A stretch of DNA of 42,346 nucleotides from Gnetum montanum (lineage: Eukaryota; Streptophyta; Gnetopsida; Gnetales; Gnetaceae): the NCBI GenBank assembly GCA_015680685.1, contig MNCI01009006.1, forward strand, positions 3,014 to 45,359, written 5' to 3'. Made by a program: the position numbers and the translations under genes. Positions 1 to 10,588 of the stretch are shown here, piece after piece. The notes below the pieces were generated by a model. That model saw only the letters and a program-made list of their open reading frames with translations. It was not told the DNA's origin and ran no database searches. Position 1 is the stretch's first letter, and each line of letters starts with the position of its first letter.

Positions 1-83
1 GGGAAAATTCTAACTCTGGAGAGATCAAACTGCCAGAGCTTCGCTACCTAAAACTGGGATTGAAATGAGGGAGAGCCACCTCT

Positions 84-91
84 TATTTATA
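84..91 (-). promoter_or_regulatory. TATA box of the left-edge LTR
   Basis: The minus strand reads GCTATAAATAAGAGG here, a textbook plant TATA context. It sits just downstream (in transcription direction) of three families of short tandem repeats, so transcription would start near position 60 and run leftwards. Confidence 0.55.
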
Positions 92-107
92 GCAATTGCG
101 GCTGACT

Positions 108-279
108 GCGATATCGCGTACGCGATATCGCGGGGAAGACGCGATATCACGGGGAAGACGCAATATCGCATACGCGATATCGCGGCCCATGATACATCGC
201 AACCCATGATACAACGTGCCCCATGATACAACGTGGATGCCTTATCATGGGTGCCTTAACGTGGGTGCCTTAACGCGGC
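108..279. repeat. Palindrome plus three families of short tandem repeats in the LTR U3
   Basis: Positions 108-131 are a perfect 24-bp palindrome (half-site GCGATATCGCGT). Next come three 19-bp units of CGCGATATCGCGGGGAAGA type (121-139, 140-158, 159-177), three 17-bp units CCCATGATACAACGTGC (186-202, 203-219, 220-236) and three 14-bp units TGCCTTAACGTGGG (238-251, 252-265, 266-279). Read on the minus strand all lie upstream of the TATA box, the usual place for enhancer repeats in plant LTRs. Any regulatory role is inference. Confidence 0.75.
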
Positions 280-339
280 CGCCAGCACTATGAGCAATTC
301 AGGTCTCATCAATATTCCTCATTACATCTATACAAATAG

Positions 340-760
340 AAGATCAAAAATTATAAAACATAATTCATTACATCTATAATAAACATACTTTATCATTCAA
401 TATCATGATGAGCAAAAAGTTGGGCGTAAGTATTAAAAATAAACTTCCTATATTCCCAAGTCTGCTAATCACAATTTGACCATTGAACAAGTACTTCACT
501 AATAGTTTTACTTCATAATTTCTTGGTTAATTGATTCTTAATTACAATGGATTTAACCTCAAATCTAGTGTTGGATAGCAATGGCAAAGTATTCCAATCT
601 AGTACATATGGTACATCATTTTCATGAAATTTCTTTAGCAAGATTACATGGAAAACTAGGTGAATTTTTAAGGTTGCTAGAAGATTTATCTGGTATCCTA
701 CTTCACCTATTCTTCTAGATATTTTAAAAGGTCCACAATATCTAAGTGCCAATTTAGTAT
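340..760 (-). pseudogene. Integrase C-terminal tail with possible chromodomain remnant
   Basis: An open stretch at 752-513 encodes 79 residues with RYCGPFKISRRIGEVGY and LKIHLVFHVILLKKF, the conserved GPF and IHPVFHVSLLKK motifs of the chromovirus integrase C-terminus. Beyond it, around 500-340, the translation continues with LVKYLFNG and a tail resembling a decayed chromodomain. The usual VKW and ATWE landmarks are altered or missing, so the chromodomain itself is only suggested. Chromodomains in this family are thought to guide integration into particular chromatin. Confidence 0.65.
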
Positions 761-1650
761 ATTTTCGAAGTTTAAGAGAACTTCTAGTAGGTTTTACTCT
801 AAGTAGTACTTGATCTCCTACTTGGAATTCTTTTTTAAGTTAATGTTTATCTTCATATCCTTTATCTTTATCTTGGGAAACTTAAAAATTTTGTTTAACT
901 CTTGTGACAATGTTTTTCATTATTTTTATTTCTTCCTCCCATTCTATTCTTAAGGTTGGATCTACCTAGGTTAGTGGTGTACAAAAATTACATCCATACA
1001 CTACTTCAAATGGTGTTTGATGTATGGGGCCCTCATAAGTGTTATTATAGGTAAATTCTTCCAAGTGTAAATAATTCTCCCACAGTTTAGTCTACTCCCA
1101 ACATAGCTTCGTAAGATATCTTCTAATATTCTATTCACACATTCAGTTTACCCATCAATCTCAGGATGGTAAGCTATGCTAAATTTTAAATATATTCCAA
1201 GATCTCTAAAGAAAGTTTTCTAGAATTTGGATACGAATGTGGGATCTCAATCCAAGTTGATAGATTTTGGACAACCATGCAATCGAAATACTTCACATAC
1301 AAATTTTTGGACTACTTCTTCTACTATGTTTGTAGATTTCAAAGGTGTAGAATGTGCCATCTCTAATAGATGATCAACCACTATCAAAATTGAGTCATTT
1401 CTTTTTTAAGTTATTGGAAATCCCACAATGAAGTCCATGGTGACATCTTCCCATTTCCAGGTTGGGACTTCCATAGGTTGTAATAACTCACTAGGTTTTC
1501 TCTATCCAGCTTTTATTCTTTGGAATGCAGTACAATTTTTAATGTATGAGCATACATAATTCTTCATTCTAGACCAAAAATAATATTTTCATATAATCAT
1601 ATAAGTCTTAATATAACCTAGGTGTCTTACATATGATACTTCATGTGCTT
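760..1650 (-). pseudogene. Integrase core remnant of the minus-strand chromovirus
   Basis: Translated minus-strand pieces show the DDE core: MDFIVGFPIT (first D, near 1,437-1,408), a site normally reading SDRD now INLD-stop-DP (near 1,265), and AYHPEIDG-stop-TECVNR (near 1,180-1,135), where the usual Q before T-E is a stop. Upstream, CSYIKNCTAFQRIKAG near 1,550-1,500 fits the end of the HHCC zinc-binding region. Stops and shifts make it non-functional. Confidence 0.8.
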
Positions 1651-1789
1651 CACAGAACAACCTTAGTTTCCAATTTCCTTCTAGTATGCACACTCTTTGT
1701 CCTTTCATTAATAGACCATCAAACATAAGTTGATATTAAGGCTCATAAGAAATATTAGTTAAATTATTCTTAAAATAAGGATATTCTTT

Positions 1790-2335
1790 TATTTTTTCCT
1801 TAATTTATTCTTCCATAGGGGTCATTACCACACCTATCATTAAGTTCCACATTCAACTAAGAGCATTGACTACCGCATTTTTCTTACTGGGAGTATATTT
1901 GATTTCAAAATCATATTTAGCTAATAATTCTACCCATTACCTTTAATGAGTATTCAAAATTAGCTATCTCTACAAATATTCTAAACTTTTATGATCTAAT
2001 TTTAGTACAAACCTTTTTCTATAAAGATAATATCTAACTTTCAAAGCATGAACAATTGCTAGCAATTCTAAATCATGGGTTAAGTAATTTACCTCAACTC
2101 CTCATAATTTACGAGATTCATATCATACCACTTTATCTTCTTGTGAAAGTAGTACACTGATTCCTATGCCACAAGCCTCTACGGATACTTCAAATGGTAA
2201 TTCTTTATCCAGAATTCCTAGTATAGGTGTTGTTGTGAGTAACATCTTTAATTTGAGAAAAGCTTCCTTGTATTTTTCATCAAACTTAAATACATAGTTT
2301 TCCTGCAAAAGGCCAGTCAATAGTGCTACTAAGGT
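1790..2335 (-). pseudogene. RNase H remnant of the minus-strand chromovirus
   Basis: The open segment 2,320-2,123 encodes the connection between RT and RNase H (EAFLKLKMLLTTTPIL, FEVSVEACGIGISVLLSQ). Downstream pieces read HDLELLAIVHALK, LKLDHKSLEYL and KYTPSKKNAVVNALS, the expected RNase H landmarks of Gypsy elements (LD-H-K-SL and the N-DALS motif with D replaced by N). The frame is interrupted near 2,125 and again further on. Confidence 0.8.
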
Positions 2336-2399
2336 AGAATAATCTTTAATGAAACATTAATAAAAACTAGTTAAACCTAAAAAGCTATGAACCGTTGTA

Positions 2400-3200
2400 A
2401 CATCTTTTAATTCAAGCTAGTCCTAGATTGCACTAATTTTTACTAGATCTATTTGCAATATTTTCTTGGAAATTATATGATCCAAGTATGAAACTTCTTC
2501 CTTAAAGAGTTCACATTTATGTAATTTAGCTTTTAGTTGATGCTCTTTAAGAATTTCCATTGTAATTTTCAAATGTTTGGCACATTCTTCTCTTGATTTA
2601 GAATAAATGAGTATATCATCCATAAATACTATAACAAACTGATCAAGATATTTACAAAAAATATTATTCAATAATTCCATGAATGTTGTAGGTATGTTAG
2701 TTAATCAAAATGGCATCATAACAAATTTGTATAATCCATACCTAGTTCTAAAAGCAATTTTATCAATATCTTTATCCTTGATCCTTATTTTGTGATAACA
2801 TGATTTTAAATCAATCTTTGAAAAATAACATGCACCCATAAGTTGATCAAACAAATCATTAATCCTAGGCAAAGGATAAGTATTTTTAATTGTCACTTTA
2901 TTCAATGCTCTATAATCAATGCATAATCTTAGTGTACCCTATTTCTTTTTAATGAATAAGACTAGTGCACCCTAAGGTGATACGCTAGGTCAAATTTTCC
3001 CTTCTTCCAATAATTAATCTAATTGTATTTTCAATTCTCTTAATTCAAAAGTATAAAATCTATAAGGGGCTTCTGAAACAAGTTGTGTACTAGAAAAAAT
3101 ATCAATAGCATGCTCAACAGTTCTTTTTGGAGGTAGTTCTCTAGTTTTACCTAATACTAAATCTTTATATTGCTCAAGTTCTTTCGAAATTGCAATACCT
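2400..3200 (-). pseudogene. Reverse transcriptase remnant of the minus-strand chromovirus
   Basis: Two open stretches cover the RT palm. At 2,905-2,705 are [28 protein letters not shown] and [15 protein letters not shown] (conserved motif A with its catalytic D). At 2,680-2,423 is FVIVFMDDILIYS, the Y/F-x-D-D catalytic motif C at about 2,626-2,615. They are separated by a stop where Gypsy elements read FGLTNAPA, here FW-stop/NIPTTF-like. Upstream (3,000-3,200) are weaker traces of the RT fingers. Confidence 0.88.
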
Positions 3201-3386
3201 AAAGATCTCTAAGGTTTGGTTACCTTGACAAGCAACATCATATCACCTTTTTGACTAATATTTTGTCTTGCTTAATGGTTATTATATGAATTTTCCTTGT
3301 TGTTCCTACCCCCCTTAGAACACTAAATCCATCAATGGTTGGGTCTTTTAAAATATGAGTTCCAAAGTGGGCAATAATATCAAATT

Positions 3387-3650
3387 TTACAAGAAAGAAA
3401 TTCCTAAATTTGCATCAATATTTCCTAATTCAAATTCAAAGAATTCATCAATGAAATGCACATTTTTCAAAGTAAAGTTAATTTCTCCATACTTTGTATG
3501 CTTGCTCACAGTCATTCCATCTACCAGTTCTATCTTAATAATTTTCTTGAAAGGTAAACTTAATTTTAATAAATTAATTAACTTTGGAGAAATAAAGTTA
3601 TCACTAGCACCACTATCAATCAAAAATTTACTTTTTTTACCTTTAATTGA
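3387..3650 (-). pseudogene. Aspartic protease domain of the minus-strand chromovirus
   Basis: A 78-residue open stretch (3,623-3,387) starts with IDSGASDNFIS, the retropepsin active site D-S-G-A-S, followed by KIELVDGMTVSKHTKYG and a typical hydrophobic beta-rich segment ending ANLGISFL, the usual D-x-I-L-G-x-x-FL landmark in weakened form. The frame is broken on both sides. The family cleaves the Gag-Pol polyprotein. Confidence 0.82.
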
Positions 3651-3829
3651 ATCTTCAAAAATTAATAAAGCAAATTAAAATTTGTGCAAACTTGATTTAG
3701 TTGATGTAGATCTCTTCTTCATAGCTATGGTGGTGGTTGGAACTTTTCCTTTGTTCATGTTTGGGTTGGGTTTTTGATTCTTGATTTGATTGATCCTTTA
3801 TACTTTTGTTTATAATTTTGAAAAGTCTC

Positions 3830-4900
3830 AATTGAAATGATCTTCATCACAAAAAAAAAACATCCTAATCCTAATCGACCTCTTTCGATTGGTGTTTCCT
3901 CCACCATTGCTTGTGGAAAGGCAATTTGTCAAAGAGTAGCTCATATCTAATTTGATTCTTCATAATCCTTAGTAATTCTATATGCTTCATCAATGGTTTG
4001 AAGATTATGAGCTTGTGTCTGGAAATGTAGTTGAGCATGTAGTTCAACAATGAATTTTGAAGCTAATTCTCCCTCATCCTGGTGATTTACATACCAACAA
4101 AGATCACATAATTCCTTATAGTAATCTTCTATGGATTGTCTTCCCAATATTAAGGAATCAAATCTCATTTTCTGCTCTTTGAGGAAAGAATTGAGAACAA
4201 TTTTTTGTTCAAAGTCTCGACAAAAATTAAGCCAATTTGTAATCAAACCTTGAGATCTCGGTCCATTTCACCATGTTGCCATAAGTCATCTTAAATACAA
4301 GGAGATAACTTCTAAACATTCGTGGCTTGATAAATTCAACATATTGAAGTAGTTTTTCATTATAACAAGCCAATCCTTTGCCTTGGCACTAGTCTAGGGG
4401 CTCCATCATAATGATCTAATTTTACTTTCTTGGCATGAACTTGTGTTACTGATACTCTAGGTGGATTAAGCTAGTTCCCATATCCCTCATCTTCAGTTTC
4501 TACTCTATGGCCTAAAGGAGGGATTTTGATATCTTGTTGACCAATAGATAGGGGTTTCTTGGTGTGGATCCCTAGGGGAAAGCTGATCTTGATCTTGATG
4601 TTGATCCCTAGGTGGAACAAGGATAGGATTTGAAGGCTGAGTGAGATGGTCAATTAATTACTTAATGGAATCTACACAGGAATCCATCTTTCCTTGCACA
4701 TCTAACCATTTATCCTCTAACCTCTAGGAAAATTTCCTAATTTTCTTAGACATATTTTGCATCTATATCCTAAACCCTTGATTTGACTAATGAAGCTCTC
4801 CTTGAACACCCTTAATCTCATTAATTTGATCTTCAAGAGAATTCATCCAATCATTAACTCAAGCTTCCATTTCTCTCTAATTTATTCTTTAGGTTCTAGA
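3830..4900 (-). pseudogene. gag remnant of the minus-strand chromovirus
   Basis: The 99-residue open stretch at 4,246-3,947 has the retrotransposon gag signature (ITNWLNFCRDF, QSIEDYYKELCDLC, VELHAQLHFQTQ). Upstream pieces to about 4,900 read SSHECLEVISLYLR and a Q/P-rich N-terminal region. Near 3,850 a zinc knuckle C-x2-C-x4-H is visible, but an expanded run of ten T residues on the coding strand throws it out of frame. Numerous stops lie upstream of 4,246. Confidence 0.75.
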
Positions 4901-5590
4901 CATTAGTAAGTTGAAGAAATTAGGTATTTTGGTAATCCTTAGCTTCTATGGCCCTTTTTATGAGTCTTAAAATACTTAATTAGTTGCAAAAGAAGTTGAA
5001 ACTATCATGGATTTCTTATCATGTACCGAATCCTAATTATTTTCAAGACCTTAAACAATGAATTAAAACACAAATTTTGTATAATCTTATAGTTCCATTG
5101 AGTTCAGAAAGTTCAAATGTGTTGGAATTGATTTTTGTTCAGTTGAAAACACACTCAAAATTAAAATTTATAGACATTTTAAATTTACAAACATCCACAC
5201 ATTCTTTAAGACTTCCCAAGAGGTCACTCATTCCAGTTCTACTCCAAAACAAGCATGCTTAATGATAAAGTTTTTATCCCCATTGTTACCAAGGCACGAC
5301 TTTTAAATTTTTGAAAATATTAATGTGTATTTTTAATTTAAATTGTTAATTAATGATGAAAATTTTTAATTTTTTTCATCAATGATGGGAAACTTGAAAT
5401 TCTTGTCAATTGTTAAGAAATTTCGAATTTCCCATCTACTGACAAAGAATTTTTGTTGTGTGGAATGATGGTCCATTTTAGGGTTTGTGCAGCCCATCTT
5501 GAGGCCCACACAACCTTCTTATGGATGTGCATGGCCCATCATTGCGCTTGGGTTCCCCCTTGACTAGGATTGCATGACTTCTATACTTTT
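4900..5590. other. Non-coding stretch between gag relic and minisatellite
   Basis: This should hold the 5' leader of the minus-strand element if its 5' LTR is close. The only candidate primer-binding site is minus-strand TGGTAACAATGGGG at about 5,286-5,273, a poor match to the usual TGGTATCAGAGC, and I do not trust it. No coding potential was recognised on either strand. Confidence 0.4.
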
Positions 5591-5883
5591 TTGGTGATGT
5601 TCAAAAAGGTAATTTTTGGTAACATCCAAAGAGGTAGTTTTTGGTAGCTTGGAAAGTGGTTTCTAGTAGTACAAGAGGCAACTTCTGGTAGTGTGAGAGG
5701 TAGTTCTTGGTAGTGAAAAAGGTAGTTTCTAGCAGCATAGGAGGCAATTTTTAGTGGTGCAAGAGGTAGTTTTTGGCGATGAAGGAAGCGATTTCTAGCA
5801 ACACAAGAGGCAATTCTTGGCAAAGTGGGAGGTGGTTTCTGGTGACGCAGGAGAAGATTTCTAATAGCACAGAAGGCAATTCC
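5591..5883. repeat. Diverged minisatellite, about 13 units of 21-25 bp
   Basis: The plus strand repeats a pattern like TTGGTAGTGCAAGAGGTAGTTTC about thirteen times with unit lengths of 21, 22, 23 or 25 bp and no intervening unique DNA. The open minus-strand frame across it (an RNYLFHYQELPL-like peptide repeat) is a by-product of the repeat, not a gene. The flanks (5,884-6,190) are GC-richer and may hold further decayed copies. Confidence 0.8.
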
Positions 5884-6189
5884 TAGTAGCAGATGTAGGG
5901 AACTATGCTACAACAAGTCACAAGGCAGCGATAGCTGGTAAGGAAGTAGACATGCAACAATGAGCATTGGACACGTAGTGGTGAGCAACTAGCATGCGGT
6001 AGTGGCTGGTGCAAGGACAAGTGTAGGAAAGACACAATGGAAGGGGGTTATGCACAGTGCATGGTTTCCCTTGGAGCTAGCCTAAGGGCTAATCCATTTG
6101 CAATCGTCGACTACAACTAGTAGCAAGGCCTGGCTGTAGCTAGTAGTATGGTTGGTTGCGGCGAGTAGGAGGACTAGTCATAGCCCTAT

Positions 6190-6640
6190 TAAGGGTTTGG
6201 GTTTTCTTTTATTTTAGTTTTCTATTTTTAAAATAAAATTTTAAAAGTTGGGGCTCAAAATCAAACCCAAGAATTCTGACCCCTCCATTTTATTTTTAAA
6301 CATAAAATTTAAAAAGCATTTTTTTTAAAAAAAATAAATTTAAAATTTAAAAAGAAATTTTTTAAAAAAATAAATTTAAAAAAAATTCAAAAAAAAAAAA
6401 AAGCTTTTTCTTTAATTTTAAATTACATGTAACCCAAGAATTACCATTTCCTAAATGTAAGTCATATTTTGATGAAATTGGTACCTTTGGAATCATCTCG
6501 AAGAGCACTATGCATTAAGCTAGAGATAATTTTATTTTAGTGAACCTAGAAATTACAAAATCAAAAAACATTAAGCATTATATTTTTTAAAAAAAGTGAA
6601 CGTTAGCTTTATCAAATCTTTGATTAACTTAAGTTACAAT
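6190..6640. other. A/T-homopolymer-rich stretch
   Basis: Long A runs broken by TTTAAA-like words, strongest at 6,220-6,420. No coding or RNA signal seen. Confidence 0.5.
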
Positions 6641-8570
6641 TTCCTTCTTACATCTACTAAGATTCCTATGGTTGTATTATAAATTTGAGAAGGAGAAAGA
6701 CTTTACCCATGACAACTCAATATCAGCAAAAGATTAAAATATTCTATCAACTACCATCAAAGGATTTGAGCCATCTTCATCATGGCCCTCATGAGTCAAG
6801 CTTCACCTCTACCTCAAACTCCTTTAGGTAGCTCTTAATTGGCCACTATTATTTTACATTAAAGTAATGTACTCTTTGCTTCCAATTGTGTTCATAGCTT
6901 ACTTGAAAAGGAGGGGTTTCAGTACCTTATCACTTCAAGGTTATTTGATTTACTTGTCTTCTATATTTTTAAACTCTTCCATTGTAAAGGCATTCTCATA
7001 AAATGGTGTGAACAGTATAATAGCAAGAAAAGTTCTACTTAGTTTTTGGAGAAAAAATAATCATTTCTTCTGATATTCAAATAGCCTTAGGTTTTCAACA
7101 AGGAGATGATCCTTTAATTCCATCAACTTTCTCCCCAAAATTTAAATCATTTTGCAAAATGGAATTATCTAATTATGTTATAGATTTTTCTTGTAGAAAA
7201 ATCCAATTAATTCGTGGAGATTTCATCCATGAGATTCACTTTAATTTATGTCTACTCATTTATAGCAAGGTTTTGTGGTATAAAAACCAATCCTATGTTA
7301 ATTCTTATTCTATTTACATCATTTTTCCATAACTAGCAAAATTCATGACTGGTCGTGTTTTGCTTCTCTACCTAGTATAATGCTATGATTGGAATTACTA
7401 TTGCCCTAAAAATTCTGGAAAATCTTATACCCTAGGTTGTGTACCCTTGTTCATATGTTTGATCCTAAGTTATAACCATCTAAACAAACTCTTTAGTTAT
7501 TATAATCTTTGATTATGCCATGAATTTCTTTAAGATGAGAGAGTTATAAGGAGTAAGATTATGGATGCCAAGAAAGCTTAGCTAGCTTTATAGCATGCTC
7601 AGAATTAGGAGAAAAGTAATGAGGTATTTTTATGTATTTATTATTTCCTTATTGTTGATTATGTCTTTATTTTATGTATTTGACAGTGCAATCTAGGCTA
7701 CAGAATGAATCGATTCAAAGTGCCTAAGTTAGAGTTGCACAAGCTAAAAAAGTTCAAGGTACTTTGACCTTTACTATGGTTTAACCATAAGGACATATCA
7801 CACTTTCTACTTCCAAGGCATATATATATATATATATATTTGCAAAGGCAACATACTAGGCAAAGTTCTAGCAATCCAATATTTATAAGATAACAAGCCC
7901 AACAATAGGCTCAACAACCTTAGAAAACTCAACAAAGTATAAGACAACATAAAGGAAAGTAACCAAATGTAAGTTTTAATTATTTAAATCTTTGAATACT
8001 TCTCTCTTTCCTTTGTATGATGTTGATCTTTTGTGTTGTAGAGGTTTATAAAGAGACACTATTTTATCCAAGAGATGGATAGAGATGATGTAGGCTCCAC
8101 TTCCAAATAGACTCCCATTCCTTCATTTAGATCACTAGGCGTGCCTTCTTTTTCTACAATACATGTAAGAGGTTCCTTTCAATAGGTAGCACTGACAATA
8201 GTTCCTGAGTCTATTCTAGTGGTTCCTTCTTTCTTTATCTTCAATTCTTCTTATTTGATGGGATGGATAGTGGTTGCTACTAAAGAAGAATTTGTGCTTC
8301 TTCGGTGTATTAGTCAATGAATTTCAAATAATAAATCCTATTTTTTTCATAATGGTGTCTACCACTTATGGGAGTCTCGATTGTGAAACCTCAAGGTAGA
8401 CTATGATTTAGTACAGGCTAGAGTTCCATCATCTTTGCATCCAATTCCTAAGGATGTTTTGAATACTGTCAAAGATCTGGAGCAACTCTTAGGAGAATTG
8501 GAAAATGCAACATGCTTTTCTTGCCACCTAGAGGCTCATGAACAGTTTCACCAAATTGACAATGAATGAT
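6640..8570 (+). pseudogene. Degenerate plus-strand reading frame, unrecognised retroelement-associated ORF
   Basis: Joined pieces of plus-strand translation look protein-like despite stops: EKEGFQYLITSRLFDLLVFYIFK at about 6,907-6,975, LIKWCEQYNSKKS near 7,000, LGFQQGDDPLIPSTFSPKFKSF near 7,090-7,150, FIHEIHFNLCLLIYSKV near 7,222-7,272, and LHPIPKDVLNTVKDLEQLLGELENA near 8,435-8,510. These resemble accessory ORFs carried by plant Gypsy elements, but I cannot name the family. It runs into the intact-looking coiled-coil ORF at 8,681. It is antisense to the chromovirus on its left. Confidence 0.4.
7820..7839. repeat. (AT)n microsatellite
   Basis: Ten uninterrupted AT dinucleotides. Confidence 0.9.
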
Positions 8571-8680
8571 TTTAGGTAAATAATTATTTTATTCTTTACT
8601 CTTCCCTTTTTCTTGATTTGTTCATAACTCATAATTTAGTCTTGTTTATGTAGAAGAAAGAGAAAGAATGGCAAAAGAAC

Positions 8681-8905
8681 ATGGATGATCAATCGATTCA
8701 AATAGATATGCTAAAGGCCCAACTTAAGAGAAAGGAGGAATCAGTAGCTGTAGCAAGACATGCAACCCAATACATCAAACATTTGTGTGACAAATTGGCT
8801 AGATGTAAGGTATTGCTTAGCAAGAAGGATGCAATTAATGAAGAAAGGGAAGCACAATTGAAAATAGTCATAGATCTTCTTAACTTGTTGGATCGCAACA
8901 AATGA
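8681..8905 (+). CDS. 74-aa charged coiled-coil ORF, probably the 3' end of a broken retroelement ORF
   Basis: The frame encodes a Lys/Glu-rich helix-prone peptide beginning MDDQSIQIDMLKAQLKRKEE and ending EAQLKIVIDLLNLLDRNK, with leucine/isoleucine spacing compatible with a coiled coil. It directly follows the degenerate frame at 6,640-8,570 and is probably its C-terminus, since a GTAAAT donor-like site (8,576) and an acceptor-like TTTATGTAG (8,654) fall between them. A similar coiled-coil region follows integrase in the element at 10,589-21,297. Function unknown; whether it is expressed is unclear. Confidence 0.35.
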   Translation: MDDQSIQIDMLKAQLKRKEESVAVARHATQYIKHLCDKLARCKVLLSKKDAINEEREAQLKIVIDLLNLLDRNK

Positions 8906-9070
8906 TCACTATTTTTTTCTTTACATCTTTTCCATTCTTGTGTACTACTTCTTTCCCCTATTCTTCCTTTTTTGTATTCTAATTGGATGTACTTCCTCTT
9001 ACTCTATTACACAACAAAAATAAAATAAAATAATATTTTTCTTCTATTTTAGCTCCTAAATCATGGTTTT

Positions 9071-9081
9071 CTTTGATACCA
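9071..9081 (-). other. Primer-binding site, initiator-Met tRNA type (minus strand)
   Basis: The minus strand reads TGGTATCAAAG, one base off the common plant Gypsy PBS TGGTATCAGAG. It is separated by two bases from TGTTACA, a typical LTR end. The internal region of the corresponding element therefore lies to the left and its 5' LTR to the right. Confidence 0.65.
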
Positions 9082-9083
9082 AA

Positions 9084-9612
9084 TGTAACATCCCATTTCT
9101 AGATGTCGTAAAAATATGATCACTTAATTTATTGCATTCATCATTTTCTTAGATAATCTAATGAAAACATCATAAATACTTAATAAATTAATTAACTGGT
9201 AAATATATAATTGCTATTTTGGAATAAAAAACAAAAACAAAAAAATTTATTAATAGGAGAGAGTACTATAACATCCTCTGGGTTATCTTCATATGCCACT
9301 TAAGCCTTAAAGGCAATCTAGCACTCCCACCATTATTAGGCTATCCTACCAAAGGGGTGATTGATCCCTTCTTTTCTCACTTCACTCAGCTCCCGTCACT
9401 TGCCTATTCTAACTCCACAACTCCATACCAACATGACCTCTAAATCTAGACTTAAATGACATATTTCAAACCATTTCCCAAGGGATAAATGAATAATCAT
9501 AACTCCACATAATGAGGTGCCCCTTAATTTGAAGGTTAATTACATTATTTACAACTATTTCCATCTTTTAACAAGGGATGATACATTAAAAATGCAATGA
9601 TACTAAATTTCC
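9084..9612 (-). mobile_element. Probable 5' LTR of a minus-strand Gypsy element
   Basis: The left edge TGTAACATCCC is the complement of an LTR ending GGGATGTTACA, next to the primer-binding site. The right edge is taken as where homology to a gag gene starts (about 9,612) and is approximate. It does not resemble the LTR-like DNA at 1-290, so I cannot pair it with the chromovirus by sequence. Confidence 0.45.
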
Positions 9613-10588
9613 AGTTCCCCAAGAATGCAAGGTGATATATACTCATCTAGATAAGTATGTGCCAACCTTCATCTTCATCCTGCATCAGAACGAACAACTA
9701 CAATGGCATGATATGGAAGGTAACGTTGTAATGCCTCCAGATCAATTTGTGCCCAGGATGCTACTTCAAACTCTTAGGAGGTTGGACATCCAAGATCTTC
9801 AAGAGGAGTATGTTGTGCATGATTATAGCTACCAAGACTACCATCCCACTAAAACACAATGCAGAAGAGACTGACACTAGGTGAAGCATCATGAGTTTGT
9901 GAAGAGGAAATGGTTCACTAATCCCTTGTTCCTACTTAACCAAAATGACAATGAGGATCCTCCTTCTAGGGGTTCTTAGCATAAATATTCTCAACCCATT
10001 TTTATTAGTGATGGGGCTATAGACATGAATCTACAATTCACTATCAATAATCCAGGTTCAAGTAAATATGGCAGTCAAGGCAAGGGCTTGAACAAGCATC
10101 AAGATGACAAGAAAGTTGATGAACATGGTTGTGATAACTAAAGGGGAATTGGAAAACACCATGATGGTGGTAGTCTTACTCCCTCTTCATCCTCTTCATC
10201 TACATCTTTTCTTATTCCTCTTTTGGTTCTAACAAATGTTGCAAAAAGCAAAATCATGATGGAGGTGAATAGTGGGACAATAATGATGATCATCGAGCCA
10301 CCATGAATGAAGAGGTAACAAAGGACAGTATCAGCAATAATGAAATAATGATGATGATGAGCCTTTTCTGGCAACTTGAAGCATGCTAAATATTGCAAAG
10401 GTCATAAAAATTCCAACCAATCATGTAAAAGATAATCGGATCAGACAACTTGATATGAATAATATTCCCAGATTTGAGGAGGGATATAACTCTAATCCAC
10501 AAACACATCTTCAAGTTTTCCATGATGTTTGTGCCTTACAAAATATTGAAAATTATTAGTAGAAATTAAAGCTATTTCCCAAGATACT
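9612..10588 (+). pseudogene. gag of an older Athila/Tat-type element, 5' portion (split gene)
   Basis: Homologous to the gag at 11,740-12,690: both share the sequence for VPxFxFILH, MPPxxxxxxMLxQTLRxLxIxDLQxEYVxHxY and, near 10,437-10,560, DMNNIPRFEEGYN...HLQVFHD...LQNIEN. The frame has stops and shifts; the longest open piece is 9,632-9,874 (80 codons). It ends abruptly inside KLKLFPKIL at 10,588, where the 10.7-kb element is inserted, and resumes at 21,303 as IKEAESWYQSLEL. Its own LTR and PBS are missing at the left. Confidence 0.8.
10584..10588. repeat. Target-site duplication, left copy (ATACT)
   Basis: ATACT immediately precedes the TG of the 5' LTR; ACACT immediately follows the CA of the 3' LTR (21,298-21,302). 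One transition separates them. Removing the element and one copy restores a continuous gag frame. Confidence 0.85.

Larger units (their letters stand above)
1..290 (-). mobile_element. LTR fragment (U3 and start of R), cut by the window edge
   Basis: On the minus strand this stretch reads as a retrotransposon promoter: a repeat-rich, GC-rich upstream part, then TATAAATA (91 to 84), then a GC-balanced leader running off the window at position 1. It lies downstream of the chromodomain end of the minus-strand Gypsy relic, where a 3' LTR is expected. It is much richer in CpG than that relic, so it could instead belong to a younger element. I could not fix the TG start of the LTR (somewhere between 280 and 480) and no partner LTR was recognised in the window. 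Confidence 0.5.
340..4900 (-). mobile_element. Degenerate Ty3/Gypsy chromovirus-type retrotransposon
   Basis: Read from 4,900 down to 340 the minus strand shows gag, zinc knuckle, aspartic protease, reverse transcriptase, RNase H, integrase and a chromodomain-type integrase tail. This is the Gypsy order, with integrase last. The tail motif LKIHLVFHVILLKKF is close to the IHPVFHVSLLKK type shared by plant chromoviruses. Many in-frame TAG/TAA codons and shifts break every domain, so no protein can be made. The right-hand boundary and 5' LTR are uncertain: a matching minus-strand primer-binding site exists only at 9,071-9,081, which would leave a leader of about 4 kb. Confidence 0.85.

Noticed and set aside
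5591-5883. CRISPR array
   Set aside because: Units are contiguous, variable and without unique spacers, and the window is plant nuclear DNA; it is a minisatellite.
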